DNA of 64,000 nt from Promicromonospora panici (GCF_900608595.1 NZ_UWYY01000011.1:124001-188000), one strand, 5' to 3'. Counted from the stretch's first letter, positions 25,753 through 34,703 are shown. Notes: a model not told the origin generated them from the sequence alone. Numbers and translations: made by a program.

Positions 25753-25788
25753 AGCTCTATGTTTACATCTGTCGATACAGGGCGCAAG
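25733..25788. promoter_or_regulatory. 19-bp perfect inverted repeat overlapping the arsR-arsC start codon
   Basis: Arms 25733-25751 and 25770-25788 are perfectly complementary; the 18-nt spacer is AT-rich. A second palindrome, ACATAG-ct-CTATGT (25749-25762), covers the ATG. The arrangement suits autorepression by the encoded ArsR domain, or an mRNA hairpin hiding the start codon. Confidence 0.7.
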
Positions 25789-25806
25789 CAGTCGAGGTAA
25801 CGACAG

Positions 25807-25846
25807 GTCAGGCGTACAGGTCGCCCCAGTGGCCTGTACGCCTGAC
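25807..25846. terminator. 14-bp hairpin between mannanase and arsR-arsC genes
   Basis: Perfect arms 25807-25820 (gtcaggcgtacagg) and 25833-25846 with a 12-nt loop, 14 bp after the mannanase stop. It should end mannanase transcription before the ars operon promoter. Confidence 0.8.
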
Positions 25847-25860
25847 GCGTCCAAGGACGA

Positions 25861-26892
25861 TCAGTCGAAGACGCCCGCCCGCACCGACGTCTCCGCGAGC
25901 CCGTCCGGCCCGGTGATGACCCGGTTGCCCCACGCCGTCCGCTGCGCGGGGTCGAAGCCCGTCACCATGTCGAGGTAGTCGACGCCGCCGCTGTTGCCGC
26001 TCCAGGACCAGGCGAACCAGCCGATCCCCTGGGACCGGGTGTACGACATGATCGTGTCCTCGTCGGGGTCACCGTCGGAGTGGTTGTGCCCGAACTCGCC
26101 GACGACGATCGGCAGCCCCTGGCTCGTGAAGGCGTCGAGGTAGGCGGTGATCTCGGCCGCGGTGTCGTACACGCCGTACATGTGCACGGAGAACACGGTG
26201 TTGCCGTCGGGGTCGGCCGCGAGGACGTCGTCGGCGGCGTCCCGCATGATGCCCTGCCAGTCCTGCCCCCACGACGGCGCGTCCACGATGATCGTGTGCT
26301 CGAACCCGGCGTCACGCAGGCGCTGGATCGCGGCGCTCGTGTCGGCGGCCCAGCTCGCGTTGACCGCCGCGTTGTTGCCGTAGGGCTCGTTGCCGAGGTT
26401 GATGATGACCCGGTCCTCGGTGCCCTGGAGCGTGGGCAGCAGCGAGATCCAGTAGCTCGCCGCGGTGTCGAGCGTGCTGGCTGCGGCCTCCTCGCCGTAG
26501 CCGGTGGTGTCGTGGTCCTCCAGCACGCAGATCAGCCGGTTCTCCGTACACAGGCTGACCACGTTCGCGACGTCGGCCGGGTCGTTCCGCGTCCAGCGGG
26601 TCCCATCGCTGAGCACCACGCGGACGGAGTTGGCCCCGGCGTCGGCGATGTCGGCGAACGAACCGGTCTGCCCGGCGTACCAGGTGTGGGCGTGGCTGAC
26701 GCCGCGCAGCAGCAGGGGCGATCCGTCGCTCTCGACGAGCTGCCCGCCGCTGACATGGATGCCGACGGCGTGCGTGCCGCCGTCGGGCGTACCCGGTGTC
26801 GCGGCGCCGGCCGACTGGCCGAGCAGCGGGGCCAGCAGCAGGAACATCGCGGCAGCTGCGGTACCGGAGATGGTCGCGCGCGTGGGTCTCAT
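25861..26892 (-). CDS. Secreted GH5 (subfamily 8-like) beta-mannanase
   Basis: 343 residues. A Sec signal peptide ends near residue 31 (QSAGAA). The catalytic domain matches bacterial GH5_8 endo-beta-1,4-mannanases: LLRGVSHAHTWY near 61-72, SVRVVLSDG, then acid/base Glu169 in NLGNEP and nucleophile Glu266 in VVGEFGHNH, and WFAWSWSGNSGG near the end. There is no carbohydrate-binding module, so it is a free catalytic domain. It would hydrolyse mannan or galactomannan outside the cell. Monocistronic, with a 5' inverted repeat. Confidence 0.9.
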   Translation of the reverse strand: MRPTRATISGTAAAAMFLLLAPLLGQSAGAATPGTPDGGTHAVGIHVSGGQLVESDGSPLLLRGVSHAHTWYAGQTGSFADIADAGANSVRVVLSDGTRWTRNDPADVANVVSLCTENRLICVLEDHDTTGYGEEAAASTLDTAASYWISLLPTLQGTEDRVIINLGNEPYGNNAAVNASWAADTSAAIQRLRDAGFEHTIIVDAPSWGQDWQGIMRDAADDVLAADPDGNTVFSVHMYGVYDTAAEITAYLDAFTSQGLPIVVGEFGHNHSDGDPDEDTIMSYTRSQGIGWFAWSWSGNSGGVDYLDMVTGFDPAQRTAWGNRVITGPDGLAETSVRAGVFD

Positions 26893-26901
26893 GGTTGCTC
26901 C

Positions 26902-26936
26902 CCTTCGAGGTGTACGACGAGTACGGCCCTCGAAGG
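26902..26936. promoter_or_regulatory. Inverted repeat in the mannanase 5' region
   Basis: CCTTCGAGG (26902-26910) and CCTCGAAGG (26928-26936), 9-bp arms with a 17-nt spacer, 10 bp upstream of the mannanase start. A possible operator for a LacI-type sugar regulator or a 5'-UTR hairpin. No canonical CebR box (TGGGAGCGCTCCCA) is seen. Confidence 0.45.
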
Positions 26937-26975
26937 CTCTCCCGCGGGCACGCGGCGGAACAGCAGGTGAAACCT

Positions 26976-28337
26976 TTAGCCCGCCGAGGTCCCGGGCTTG
27001 GGCGGCCGCACCGTCGGCACGTCGCCCACGATCGGGATGGGGCGCCGGTGGAACGGGAACCCGTAGCGCGTGACCAGGCCCGCGAGCGTCGTGACCCGGT
27101 TGCGGGGCCCGACCAGCGACATGATGTGCACGAACAGCCAGACCAGCCACGCCGTGCCCTTGGTGAGCCGCAGCGGCCTGCCGCCCGGCAGGTTGATCTC
27201 GGCGATCGCGGCGCGGCGGCCGATCACCGCCATGGTGCCCTTGTCGACGTAACGCAGCTCCCCCAGCGGGCGGCCCGCCAGGAGCGCCTCGATGTTCCGG
27301 CCGATCAGGGCGCCGCCCTGGATGGCGGGCTGGGCGAGCTGCGGCAGGTCCGACGGCGACACCGCTATGTCGCCTGCGGCGAAGACCCCCGGCAGCCCCT
27401 CGACCTGCATGTCGTCGCCGATCTTGATGCGGCCGTACTCGTCCTGCGGCAGGCCCCACTTGGCGACCTCCTCGTGCGGGTGCACGCCCGCGGACCAGAC
27501 GGTGAGGTCGGCGTGGATGCGGGTCCCGTCGGTGAGTACCACGGCCTCGCGCTCCACGGCGGCCACGCCGGCGCCCAGGTGCAGCGACACCCCGCGATGC
27601 CGCAGCTCCTTCGCCGCGTAGGAACGCAGCTTGGGCGCGAACGCCTTGAGGATCTCGCCGCCGCGCTGCACCACCTTGACCTCGAACGCGTCGCCGTGGA
27701 TCTCCGGGTACGCCGGCGCCAGCCCGGCCGTGCGCAGCTCCGCGAGCGCGCCCGCGACCTCGACCCCGGTGGCGCCGCCGCCCACGACGACGACGCGCAG
27801 GCCGTCGTCGGCCCGCTTGGACTTCGCCGCCTTCTCCAGGCGGATGAAGAGGTTGTCGCGGATCCGCATGGCCTGCGACCGCGAGTACATGGGGAACGCG
27901 TACTCCTTGGCGCCCGGCGTGCCGAAGAAGTTGGTGGTCACGCCTGCGGTCACGACGAGGTAGTCGTAACTGATCCAGTGGTTGTTGAGCAGGCGGATTT
28001 TCTTCGCCTGGTGGTCCGCCTCCACCAGGTGCTCGTGCACCACGTGCACGTTCTTCTGCTTCAGTCGCAGGCCGCGCAGGAAGTAGGTGACGTCGCCCGG
28101 GTTCAGCCCGCCCGTCGCCACCTGGTACAGCAGCGGCTGGAACGTGTTGTAGACCCGGCGGTCGATCAGGGTGATCCGTACCGGCGCGTCCTTCAGGGCC
28201 TTCACGGTGGCCATACCGGCGAACCCTCCGCCGACCACGACCACGTGCGGTAGCGGCTCGGGGTGCCCGGCCAGTGGGGTCTCGAGGCCGTAGTCCTCGT
28301 CCTCGGTGTGCACGGGGGTGTGTGCGGAGTCGGTCAC
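26976..28337 (-). CDS. ndh: Type II NADH dehydrogenase (NDH-2)
   Basis: 453 residues from GTG. Two dinucleotide-binding motifs: VVVVGGGFAGMATVKAL (about 32-48) for FAD and VVVVGGGATGVEVAGAL (about 180-196) for NADH. The end of the FAD domain, GVFAAGDIAV, and a C-terminal membrane-contact segment GTAWLVWLFVHIMSLVG fit NDH-2, a single-subunit NADH:quinone oxidoreductase on the inner face of the membrane. It is divergent from the APC permease with 79 bp between starts. Stop codon TAA, rare in this GC-rich DNA. Confidence 0.9.
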   Translation of the reverse strand: MTDSAHTPVHTEDEDYGLETPLAGHPEPLPHVVVVGGGFAGMATVKALKDAPVRITLIDRRVYNTFQPLLYQVATGGLNPGDVTYFLRGLRLKQKNVHVVHEHLVEADHQAKKIRLLNNHWISYDYLVVTAGVTTNFFGTPGAKEYAFPMYSRSQAMRIRDNLFIRLEKAAKSKRADDGLRVVVVGGGATGVEVAGALAELRTAGLAPAYPEIHGDAFEVKVVQRGGEILKAFAPKLRSYAAKELRHRGVSLHLGAGVAAVEREAVVLTDGTRIHADLTVWSAGVHPHEEVAKWGLPQDEYGRIKIGDDMQVEGLPGVFAAGDIAVSPSDLPQLAQPAIQGGALIGRNIEALLAGRPLGELRYVDKGTMAVIGRRAAIAEINLPGGRPLRLTKGTAWLVWLFVHIMSLVGPRNRVTTLAGLVTRYGFPFHRRPIPIVGDVPTVRPPKPGTSAG

Positions 28338-28416
28338 AGGCAAAAGTCTCTCACCGGTACGTTTCGACTCACATCCGCTGCGGGCCGACGGCGGTCCCGG
28401 GTTACCGTGGTCGGTC

Positions 28417-29820
28417 GTGAGCACCACCGACGACCTGACCCAGCAGCTGGCCCACGGCCTGAGGCCCCGGCACCTGACCATGATGGGGCTCGGTTCCGCG
28501 ATCGGAGCCGGCCTGTTCCTGGGCTCCGGGCTGGGCATCGCCGCGGCCGGGCCCGCCGTCCTCCTCAGCTACGCGATCGCCGGCGCGATAGTGGTGCTCG
28601 TCATGCGCATGCTCGCGGAGATGGCCTCGGCGCTTCCGTCGAGCGGGTCCTTCTCCGTCTACGCGGAGGCCGCGCTGGGCCGCTGGGCCGGGTTCCTGAT
28701 CGGCTGGCTGTACTGGTTCACCATCGTCATGGTGCTCGGCGTCGAGGTGACCGGCGTGGCCGGGATCGTGCACGGCTGGTGGCCGGCGGTGCCGCAGTGG
28801 GCGGTCGCGGCGGTCATCGTCGCGGTGTTCGGCGCGATCAACCTGATCGGCGTGCGCCAGTTCGGCGAGGCCGAGTTCTGGTTCGCCACCATCAAGGTCG
28901 CGGCGATCGTCGGCTTCCTGGTGCTGGGCGTGCTCATCGTGGCCGGCGTCGTGCCCGTGGCGGGCAGCGTCCTGGGGGACTGGGCGGCGCACGGCGGCTT
29001 CGCGCCCGCCGGCCTGCCCGGCATCGCGGCGGGCCTGCTCACCGTCGTGTTCGCCTTCGGGGGCATCGAGATCGTCACCATCGCGGCCGCCGAGGCGCGC
29101 GACCCGAGCACCGCCGTCGCCGCCGCTACGCGCACCATCCTCTGGCGCATCCTGTTCTTCTACGTGGGCTCGGTGGCGATCATGGTCGCCCTGATCTCCT
29201 GGACCGACGCCGCCCGCCTGGAGTCGCCGTTCGTGTCCGTGCTGCAGATGGCCGGGTTCGACGGCGCCGCGCGGCTCATGGAGGTCGTCGTGGTGCTGGC
29301 GCTGCTGAGCGCCTTCAACGCCAACGTCTACGCGACGTCCCGGATGCTGTTCTCACTCGGTGGCCGCGGCGACGCGCCGTCGGCCACCACCCGGGTCTCG
29401 CGCCGCGACGTGCCGTGGGTGGCCGTGCTGGTCTCGGTGTTCTTCGGCGTCGTGGCGGTGCTGCTGAACTACCTGCTGCCCGAGTCGCTGCTCGGGGTGC
29501 TGCTCAACGCCGTCGGCTCGGCGCTGCTCGTGGTGTGGCTGCTCGTCGTCGTCTCGCAGCTGCGGCTGCGGCCGCAGCTGGAGGCCGCGGCGGCCGAGCG
29601 CGGCGAGGCACTGCGCCTGCGCGCCTGGGGCTACCCCTGGCTCTCGTGGGTCACGCTGGTGGCGCTCGTGGCCGTGGTGGGCCTCATGCTGTCGGACGCC
29701 GCGGCCCGGGCGCAGATAGCCGCGACCGCCGGTCTGGTGGCGGTGATCCTGGTGGTCTACGCGATCGCGCGGGCGGTACGGCGGGAGCCCGCCGAGCCGG
29801 TCGGGTCCGCGCGGCGGTAG
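28417..29820 (+). CDS. APC-superfamily amino acid permease
   Basis: 467 residues, about 12 membrane segments. The start LRPRHLTMMGLGSAIGAGLFLGSG (split across residues 12-36) is the conserved first helix of the amino acid transporter (AAT) family, and the SVYAEAALGRWAGFLIGWLYW and SAFNANVYATSRMLFSL motifs support this. It probably imports an amino acid such as a GABA- or aromatic-type substrate by proton symport. GTG at 28417 is selected because it starts a typical N-terminus; the frame extends upstream into the ndh gene without coding features. Confidence 0.88.
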   Translation: MSTTDDLTQQLAHGLRPRHLTMMGLGSAIGAGLFLGSGLGIAAAGPAVLLSYAIAGAIVVLVMRMLAEMASALPSSGSFSVYAEAALGRWAGFLIGWLYWFTIVMVLGVEVTGVAGIVHGWWPAVPQWAVAAVIVAVFGAINLIGVRQFGEAEFWFATIKVAAIVGFLVLGVLIVAGVVPVAGSVLGDWAAHGGFAPAGLPGIAAGLLTVVFAFGGIEIVTIAAAEARDPSTAVAAATRTILWRILFFYVGSVAIMVALISWTDAARLESPFVSVLQMAGFDGAARLMEVVVVLALLSAFNANVYATSRMLFSLGGRGDAPSATTRVSRRDVPWVAVLVSVFFGVVAVLLNYLLPESLLGVLLNAVGSALLVVWLLVVVSQLRLRPQLEAAAAERGEALRLRAWGYPWLSWVTLVALVAVVGLMLSDAAARAQIAATAGLVAVILVVYAIARAVRREPAEPVGSARR

Positions 29821-29895
29821 GCGTTCAGCAGACCGTCATCCGGGATCCACCCGCCGGTCGGACGGCCGCCAGCCCGGCCTCCGATCGTCGTCCGC

Positions 29896-31125
29896 ATGAG
29901 TGAGAAGACTGCCGGCGACATGCCGGGCACCGACGTCGCCGAGAGCCAGTCGGCCGAAAGCACCACGTCCGCCGTCGACCGCCGGACGTTCCTGTCCCTG
30001 AGCAGCCTCGGCGCGGCCGGTGCCGCGACGGTGGCGGCCGCAGGGCCGGCGGCCGCCACCGAGCTCGCCCGGCACCCGCAGCGTGAGCTGCGGTTCGGGC
30101 GGGACGGCAAGTTCAAGATCGTCCAGTTCAACGACACCCAGGACGACGAGAAGATCGACCGCCGCACGCTGGAGCTCATGCGGGCGGTGCTCGACGACGA
30201 GCGGCCCGACCTCGTGATCCTCAACGGCGACAACATCACGGGTGGCTGCGACACCCCGCTCGAGATGCACCAGGCGATGAACAACGTGGTGCAGCCGATG
30301 GAGGAGCGGGCCGTGCCGTGGGCCATCACCTTCGGCAACCACGACGAGGACTCGACGCCGAAGAGCGGCCTCGACGAGGCCGACATGCTGGCCTTCTACC
30401 GGTCCTACCGCTACAACGTGAACGGCCCGACGGCTCGCGGCGTCACCGGCCAGGGCAACTCGAACCTGCTGATCGAGGGCACCGACGGTCGGCCGGCGTT
30501 CAACCTCTGGCTGCTCGACTCCGGGCGGTACGCCCCCGAGACGCTGGCCGGCCAGGACTTCGAGGGCTACCCCACGTGGGACTGGCTGCGCATGGACCAG
30601 GTCAAGTGGTACTACGACACGTCGGCGCAGATCGAGCGCCGGTTCGGGCACGTCGTCCCGTCGTTGATGTTCATCCACATCCCGCTGTGGGAGTACCGAT
30701 TCATGTGGTTCGGCTCGGTCGACGGCCGGACCGACTCCGACCACGAGCGCGGCAAGGCCCGGCACCGCATCGAGGGCGAGCGGAACGAGGAGGAGTGCCC
30801 CGGGCCCTTCAACTCCGGCATGTTCTCGGCGATCCAGCACCGCGGCGACGTGCGCGGCGTGTTCTGCGGCCACGACCACGTGAACACCTACGCGGGCGAC
30901 TACTACGGCGTGTTGCTCGGCTACGCCGGGAACACCGGGTTCGGCACGTACGGCCTGTCGGGCGCGGAGCGCAACCGGCTGCGCGGCGCGCGGGTCTACG
31001 ACCTCGACGAGTCCGCGGACGGCGTGCTGACCGGCACGCGCATGCGGTTCGCCGGTGAGTTCGGCATCGACCTCACGGCGAACGACCAGTGGATGGAGCC
31101 CCTCCCGCTCCCGAAGGGCAAGTAG
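29896..31125 (+). CDS. Tat-exported metallophosphoesterase
   Basis: 409 residues. Twin-arginine signal DRRTFLSLSSLG with Arg29-Arg30, followed by an Ala-rich hydrophobic stretch ending around residue 55. The calcineurin-like metal-site motifs are in order: QFNDTQDD (replacing the usual D-x-H/Q), GDNITGG, FGNHDED and FCGHDHVNTY. The layout resembles purple-acid-phosphatase/DCR2-like phosphoesterases. Folded and metal-loaded before export, it would release phosphate outside the cell. No operon partner; a copy of the 67-bp repeat follows 4 bp after the stop. Confidence 0.88.
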   Translation: MSEKTAGDMPGTDVAESQSAESTTSAVDRRTFLSLSSLGAAGAATVAAAGPAAATELARHPQRELRFGRDGKFKIVQFNDTQDDEKIDRRTLELMRAVLDDERPDLVILNGDNITGGCDTPLEMHQAMNNVVQPMEERAVPWAITFGNHDEDSTPKSGLDEADMLAFYRSYRYNVNGPTARGVTGQGNSNLLIEGTDGRPAFNLWLLDSGRYAPETLAGQDFEGYPTWDWLRMDQVKWYYDTSAQIERRFGHVVPSLMFIHIPLWEYRFMWFGSVDGRTDSDHERGKARHRIEGERNEEECPGPFNSGMFSAIQHRGDVRGVFCGHDHVNTYAGDYYGVLLGYAGNTGFGTYGLSGAERNRLRGARVYDLDESADGVLTGTRMRFAGEFGIDLTANDQWMEPLPLPKGK

Positions 31126-31129
31126 CGCC

Positions 31130-31196
31130 TGGCTGTGAGCGCGATCGTTGCGCCTAAAACGGAGGCGTAGGCGCAACGATCACGCCCACAACCAAG
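31130..31196 (+). repeat. 67-bp quasi-palindromic element, copy R2
   Basis: Same length and orientation as R1. The arms are imperfect at the outer positions (gtgagcgcgatcgttgcg versus the complement of cgcaacgatcacgcccac), and the loop reads cctaaaacggaggcgtag. Begins 4 bp after the phosphoesterase stop codon. Confidence 0.9.
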
Positions 31197-31224
31197 GGCG
31201 CATCGCGGGTGAGAGCATGTGCGC

Positions 31225-31947
31225 ATGCCTGAGCTCCTCGCGGTCTGCCGCGTCCACGTTCTGCTTCCCGACGCCGGCACCGTGGGGGTGACGGCCATCG
31301 ACAAGCGCCCGGTCGACGGACGGGTCAAGGTCCGGCCGCTCGGCCTGTACGCGGACGTCCAGGCGGACCGGGCGAACCACGGCGGTGCCGACCAGGCGAT
31401 CTACGCCTACGCGCAGGAGGACGCCGACTTCTGGTCCGCCGAGCTGGGCCGCGCGGTCACGCCTGGCCTGTTCGGCGAGAACCTGCGCCTGAGCGGGCTG
31501 GACGTGAACCGCGCGGTGATCGGCGAGCAGTGGCGGGTCGGCTCGGCGCTGCTCGAGGTGACGCAGCCGCGCGTGCCGTGCCAGACCTTTGGCCGCCGGC
31601 TCGGTGAGCAGCGATGGGTGCGCCGGTTCACACAGGCCAACCGCACGGGTGCCTATCTGCGGGTCATCGAGAACGGCGAGATCGGCACGGGCGACAACGT
31701 CGACGTCGTGCAGGTACCCGTGCACGGGGTGACGATCGCGGACTGGTTCGCCGGACGCTACGGCGTCGCGCGCGGCGAGGTTGACGACGGCGCGCTCGCG
31801 GGCGACGAGAAGGGCGCCCCCGCCCCCGACATGCTGGAGAAGCTGGCACGACGGCTGCTGGACGCGCACGCCATCGGCGAGATCCGGCTCAGCGCCGACA
31901 TGCTGCGCCGCAGCGAGCAGGCGGCGGCTCGAGCCGCCGTCGACTGA
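31225..31947 (+). CDS. MOSC-domain protein (YiiM type)
   Basis: 240 residues. YiiM/MOSC-like: VGVTAIDKRPVDGRV near the start, the DRANHGGADQAIYAYA motif, GLFGENLRLSG, and VTQPRVPCQTFGRR with the conserved Cys (about residue 120) that binds molybdenum cofactor. YiiM-type proteins reduce N-hydroxylated bases and related compounds. The ATG at 31225 is preferred to a GTG two codons earlier. A convergent gene follows 23 bp after the stop. Confidence 0.88.
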   Translation: MPELLAVCRVHVLLPDAGTVGVTAIDKRPVDGRVKVRPLGLYADVQADRANHGGADQAIYAYAQEDADFWSAELGRAVTPGLFGENLRLSGLDVNRAVIGEQWRVGSALLEVTQPRVPCQTFGRRLGEQRWVRRFTQANRTGAYLRVIENGEIGTGDNVDVVQVPVHGVTIADWFAGRYGVARGEVDDGALAGDEKGAPAPDMLEKLARRLLDAHAIGEIRLSADMLRRSEQAAARAAVD

Positions 31948-31970
31948 CAGTGCGAGGGCCGTTCTCGGCC

Positions 31971-32453
31971 TCAGCGCCTCCGCTCGAAGCGGGTCCGCGC
32001 GGCGGCGTGGGCCTCGCGGAGGAGCCGTAGCACCGTGTCCGCGGTCCGGGTCCCCGGGGTGACGACGGCGATCCAGCCGGCCGACCCGTAGACCGGGTGC
32101 GGCAGCACGACGTCGGGCGTCGCCGGGTCGACAGGCTCCTGGCCGGTGGCCTCGCTGTCCGCGCCGCCGCCGAGAAGCTCCCGGAACGTCGCGCGGTCGA
32201 CATGGATGTTCACGCGCCAGCGGCCGGCGGGGTCCAGGTCCGAGGCGGTGTCGTCCGGGTAGTTCTTGGTGACGATCGTCCCGAAGGGCTGGACGGTCCG
32301 GGGCATCACGCCGTCGGGGGCGTAGTAGAAGAACGCGTCGCCCCACGCCAGCTCCGGAACATCCGGGTCGCCGACGGCGGGTGCCACGACGAGCGAGCCC
32401 TCGAGGTCGCGCACGGTGCCGATGATCTGGTCGATACTCAGGTGGGTGCTCAT
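31971..32453 (-). CDS. DUF6194-type conserved protein
   Basis: 160 residues. It resembles a family found in actinobacteria (DUF6194): HLSIDQIIGTVRDLEGS at the start, WGDAFFYYAPDG, FGTIVTKNYPDDTAS and a HPVYGSAGWIAVVTPG block near the C-terminus. No function is known. No signal peptide or membrane segment. Divergent from the MerR regulator with only 42 bp between start codons, so it is a probable target of that regulator. Confidence 0.75.
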   Translation of the reverse strand: MSTHLSIDQIIGTVRDLEGSLVVAPAVGDPDVPELAWGDAFFYYAPDGVMPRTVQPFGTIVTKNYPDDTASDLDPAGRWRVNIHVDRATFRELLGGGADSEATGQEPVDPATPDVVLPHPVYGSAGWIAVVTPGTRTADTVLRLLREAHAAARTRFERRR

Positions 32454-32495
32454 GATTCAAGCATCACCTTCAAGTGCTTATGTGGGGTTCGGTAC

Positions 32496-33305
32496 ATGAC
32501 ACGCCACTCGACGGAGGACGAAAGCAGTCGGCTCCGCACCGCCGACGTCGCGCGCGAGTCGGGGTACTCGGTGCAGCAGGTCCGGGACCTGGAACGCCTC
32601 GGCGTCGTTCCGCCCGCCGTCCGCGGGGCGAACGGGTACCGGTCGTACACGCCTACGCACGTCCAGGCGCTGCGTGCCTACCGGGGACTCGCGAGCGCCG
32701 CCGGACCGGTGGAGGCGCGGCGCTTGCTCGCAGCCCTGTTCGCCGAGACGCCGACCGCCGGGACGCCGACCGCCGGACCACCGACCGCCGGACCACCGAC
32801 CGCCGGGCAGCAGACGCCACGCCTCGCGGAGGCCGCGGCCGAGATCGGCGCCGTGCACGTGCGGCTTGCGCGCGAGCGCGACGAGGCACTCCGCGCGCAA
32901 GAGGCACTGCGCGCTATCCAGGGCGAGGTTTCGGACACCGGCGACACCATGACGATCACGGAGCTCGCCGCCGCCCTCGGCGTGCGTACGTCCACGTTGC
33001 GGTTCTGGGAGCAGGAGGGGCTCGCCGTCCCGGAACGCGTGACCACCCTGCGTGCCCGCCAGTACGGGACCGAGGCGATCCGGGAGGCGCGCATCGTCGC
33101 AGCGCTGCGCAGCAGCGGGTACGGCGTCCCCGCTGTGCGGGACGTCGTGGCGACGCTGCGCCAGGTCGACGGCATCGCCGAGGGGATCGCCGAGGCCGAG
33201 CGGATCCTCGACGCGCGTCTCGATCAGATCGCGATCCGGACCATCGCCCTGTTGCGGACCGGCGCCGATCTCGCTGCCGTCCTGGAGACCGCTGTGTCGC
33301 CGTGA
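32496..33305 (+). CDS. MerR-family regulator with two helix-turn-helix domains
   Basis: 269 residues. Residues 13-70 are a MerR-like winged helix (LRTADVARESGYSVQQVRDLERLGVVPPA). A PTAG repeat linker (about 85-104) follows, and a second MerR domain begins near residue 152 (MTITELAAALGVRTSTLRFWEQEGL). Most MerR proteins have only one DNA-binding domain and dimerise through a coiled coil. An internal ATG at the second domain has no ribosome-binding site, so one polypeptide is likely. The DUF6194 gene is divergent; aagca...tgctt half-sites lie in the gap. Confidence 0.83.
   Translation: MTRHSTEDESSRLRTADVARESGYSVQQVRDLERLGVVPPAVRGANGYRSYTPTHVQALRAYRGLASAAGPVEARRLLAALFAETPTAGTPTAGPPTAGPPTAGQQTPRLAEAAAEIGAVHVRLARERDEALRAQEALRAIQGEVSDTGDTMTITELAAALGVRTSTLRFWEQEGLAVPERVTTLRARQYGTEAIREARIVAALRSSGYGVPAVRDVVATLRQVDGIAEGIAEAERILDARLDQIAIRTIALLRTGADLAAVLETAVSP
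32748..32807 (+). repeat. 4 x 15-bp tandem repeat in the MerR gene
   Basis: Four in-frame 15-bp units of the type ccaccgaccgccgga encode PTAG-containing pentapeptides in the linker between the two MerR domains. The copy number may vary by slippage without breaking the frame. Confidence 0.85.
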
Positions 33306-33476
33306 CTGCCCCGGCCTACCGGACTTCGTAGGCCGTCCGGATCGCCCAGGCTGGCCGGACTTTCCAGGACGGTCGGACTTCCGAGGACGGACGGCTCTCC
33401 CGGGGAGCCCGCCTGCGTATACGTTCCCCTACGTCCCGCGCCCGGACATCCCGCGCCCGCACATCGGCGCCCGGGA

Positions 33477-33968
33477 TCAGTCGTCGCTGAGCTGCTTGCC
33501 CTGGCGCACCAGGTCCTGCAGCGCGCGCTGCACCCGCTCGACGTCGGGCACGTCGTCCAGGACCATGCCCGGCTGGTCCGTGCCGTCGGAGATGACGAGG
33601 GTGCCGCAGCCCCAGAACCGATCGCTGAGCTGCTTCTCGAACGTGACGTTGTTGATCCGGTAGAGCGGGATGTCCCGACCGGTCTGCGTCAGGATGCCGG
33701 TGCGTAGCGCGACCCGCTGGTTGGTGATGATGTAGCGCGTCGTGCGCCAGCGCAGGAACGGCCCGATGGCGGCGGCCAGGCCGAGCACGACGAGGACGAG
33801 CGTCGCGAACCAGAGCACTATCTGGTCCACCGGCAGCGGCACTATCCACAGGGCGACCAGGATGACGAGCAGCAGCACCAGCAGCAGGATCGGCTTCACG
33901 ACCTTCTTCGGGTGGGTGCGGAGCTGCATCACGATGGTCTCGCCGTCGGCCAGGTGCTCTTCCCTCAT
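33477..33968 (-). CDS. Membrane protein with bacterial PH domain (bPH2/DUF304)
   Basis: 163 residues. Two adjacent membrane segments (about residues 26-45 and 50-70) are followed by a bPH2 domain with TTRYIITNQRVALRTGILTQ and DIPLYRINNVTFEKQL, the hallmark block of DUF304. The topology puts the PH domain in the cytosol. Role unknown. It lies 33 bp downstream of the histidine phosphatase gene and is probably cotranscribed. The 170 bp between it and the MerR gene contains only GC-rich imperfect repeats of a ccggact motif. Confidence 0.88.
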   Translation of the reverse strand: MREEHLADGETIVMQLRTHPKKVVKPILLLVLLLVILVALWIVPLPVDQIVLWFATLVLVVLGLAAAIGPFLRWRTTRYIITNQRVALRTGILTQTGRDIPLYRINNVTFEKQLSDRFWGCGTLVISDGTDQPGMVLDDVPDVERVQRALQDLVRQGKQLSDD

Positions 33969-34001
33969 TCCGCGAATACTGCCCTACTGCGTGATTCGGA
34001 T

Positions 34002-34703
34002 CTACTGTGCGGCCAGGTTCCATCCCTCGATGGTGCGCAAGTTGTGCCCGTAGCCGAGTAGGCAGACGGCGGCGGTGCCCAGCTCGAACCGCGCCCCCAG
34101 CCGCGGGTCCACACCGAGCCAGACGGTGGCAAGCACCCGCAGCAGGTGGCCGTGCGCAACGAGCAGCACGTCGCCACCGGACCCGGCACCAGCGGCACCC
34201 GACCCGCCGTCGGACCCGCTACCCGACCGACCGGCGAGCACCTGTTCCGCCCTGGCCACGACCCGCGTCGCCCGCGCGGCGACCTCCTCCAGCGTCTCGC
34301 CGGGCCGCCCGTCGCCGTGCTCGGCCGACGGCGGCAGCACACGCACGCCGTCGTCGAAGATCAGGAACTCCCGCCCCAGCTCTGCGGAGACGTCGTGTGA
34401 GGTGCGTCCGTCCACGGGCCCGTAGTCCCACTCGGCCAGATCCTCGTCGACGACGGCGTCGGGGTACCCGGCGAGCTCCGCCGTCCGTCGCGCCCGGGTC
34501 AGCGGGGACGTGTAGACGGCGGCGAACCGGTAGTCGGCGAGAGTCGCTCCGGCGAACCGGGCCTGCTTCTCGCCGGCCGCGGTGAGCGGGATGTCGGTGC
34601 GTCCGGTGTGCTGCCCGCTCGCGCTCCACTCCGTCTCGCCGTGCCGCAGGAGCACGAGTTGCGGGTCGCGCGGGGGCTTCAGGACCGGGGGCTGATCAGA
34701 CAT
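34002..34703 (-). CDS. Histidine phosphatase superfamily protein (phosphoglycerate mutase-like)
   Basis: 233 residues. Catalytic LVLLRHGETEW at about residues 16-26, TSPLTRARRTAEL, WDYGPVDGR and the second His in VLLVAHGHLLRVL place it in the phosphoglycerate mutase/acid phosphatase branch. A Gly/Ser-rich insertion (GRSGSGSDGGSGAAGAGSG) precedes the last motif. The ATG at 34703 begins a typical N-terminus. Substrate not predictable. Confidence 0.88.
   Translation of the reverse strand: MSDQPPVLKPPRDPQLVLLRHGETEWSASGQHTGRTDIPLTAAGEKQARFAGATLADYRFAAVYTSPLTRARRTAELAGYPDAVVDEDLAEWDYGPVDGRTSHDVSAELGREFLIFDDGVRVLPPSAEHGDGRPGETLEEVAARATRVVARAEQVLAGRSGSGSDGGSGAAGAGSGGDVLLVAHGHLLRVLATVWLGVDPRLGARFELGTAAVCLLGYGHNLRTIEGWNLAAQ

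Noticed and set aside
32949..33305. Second MerR domain as an independent gene
   Set aside because: The internal ATG lacks a ribosome-binding site and the frame is continuous with the first domain.
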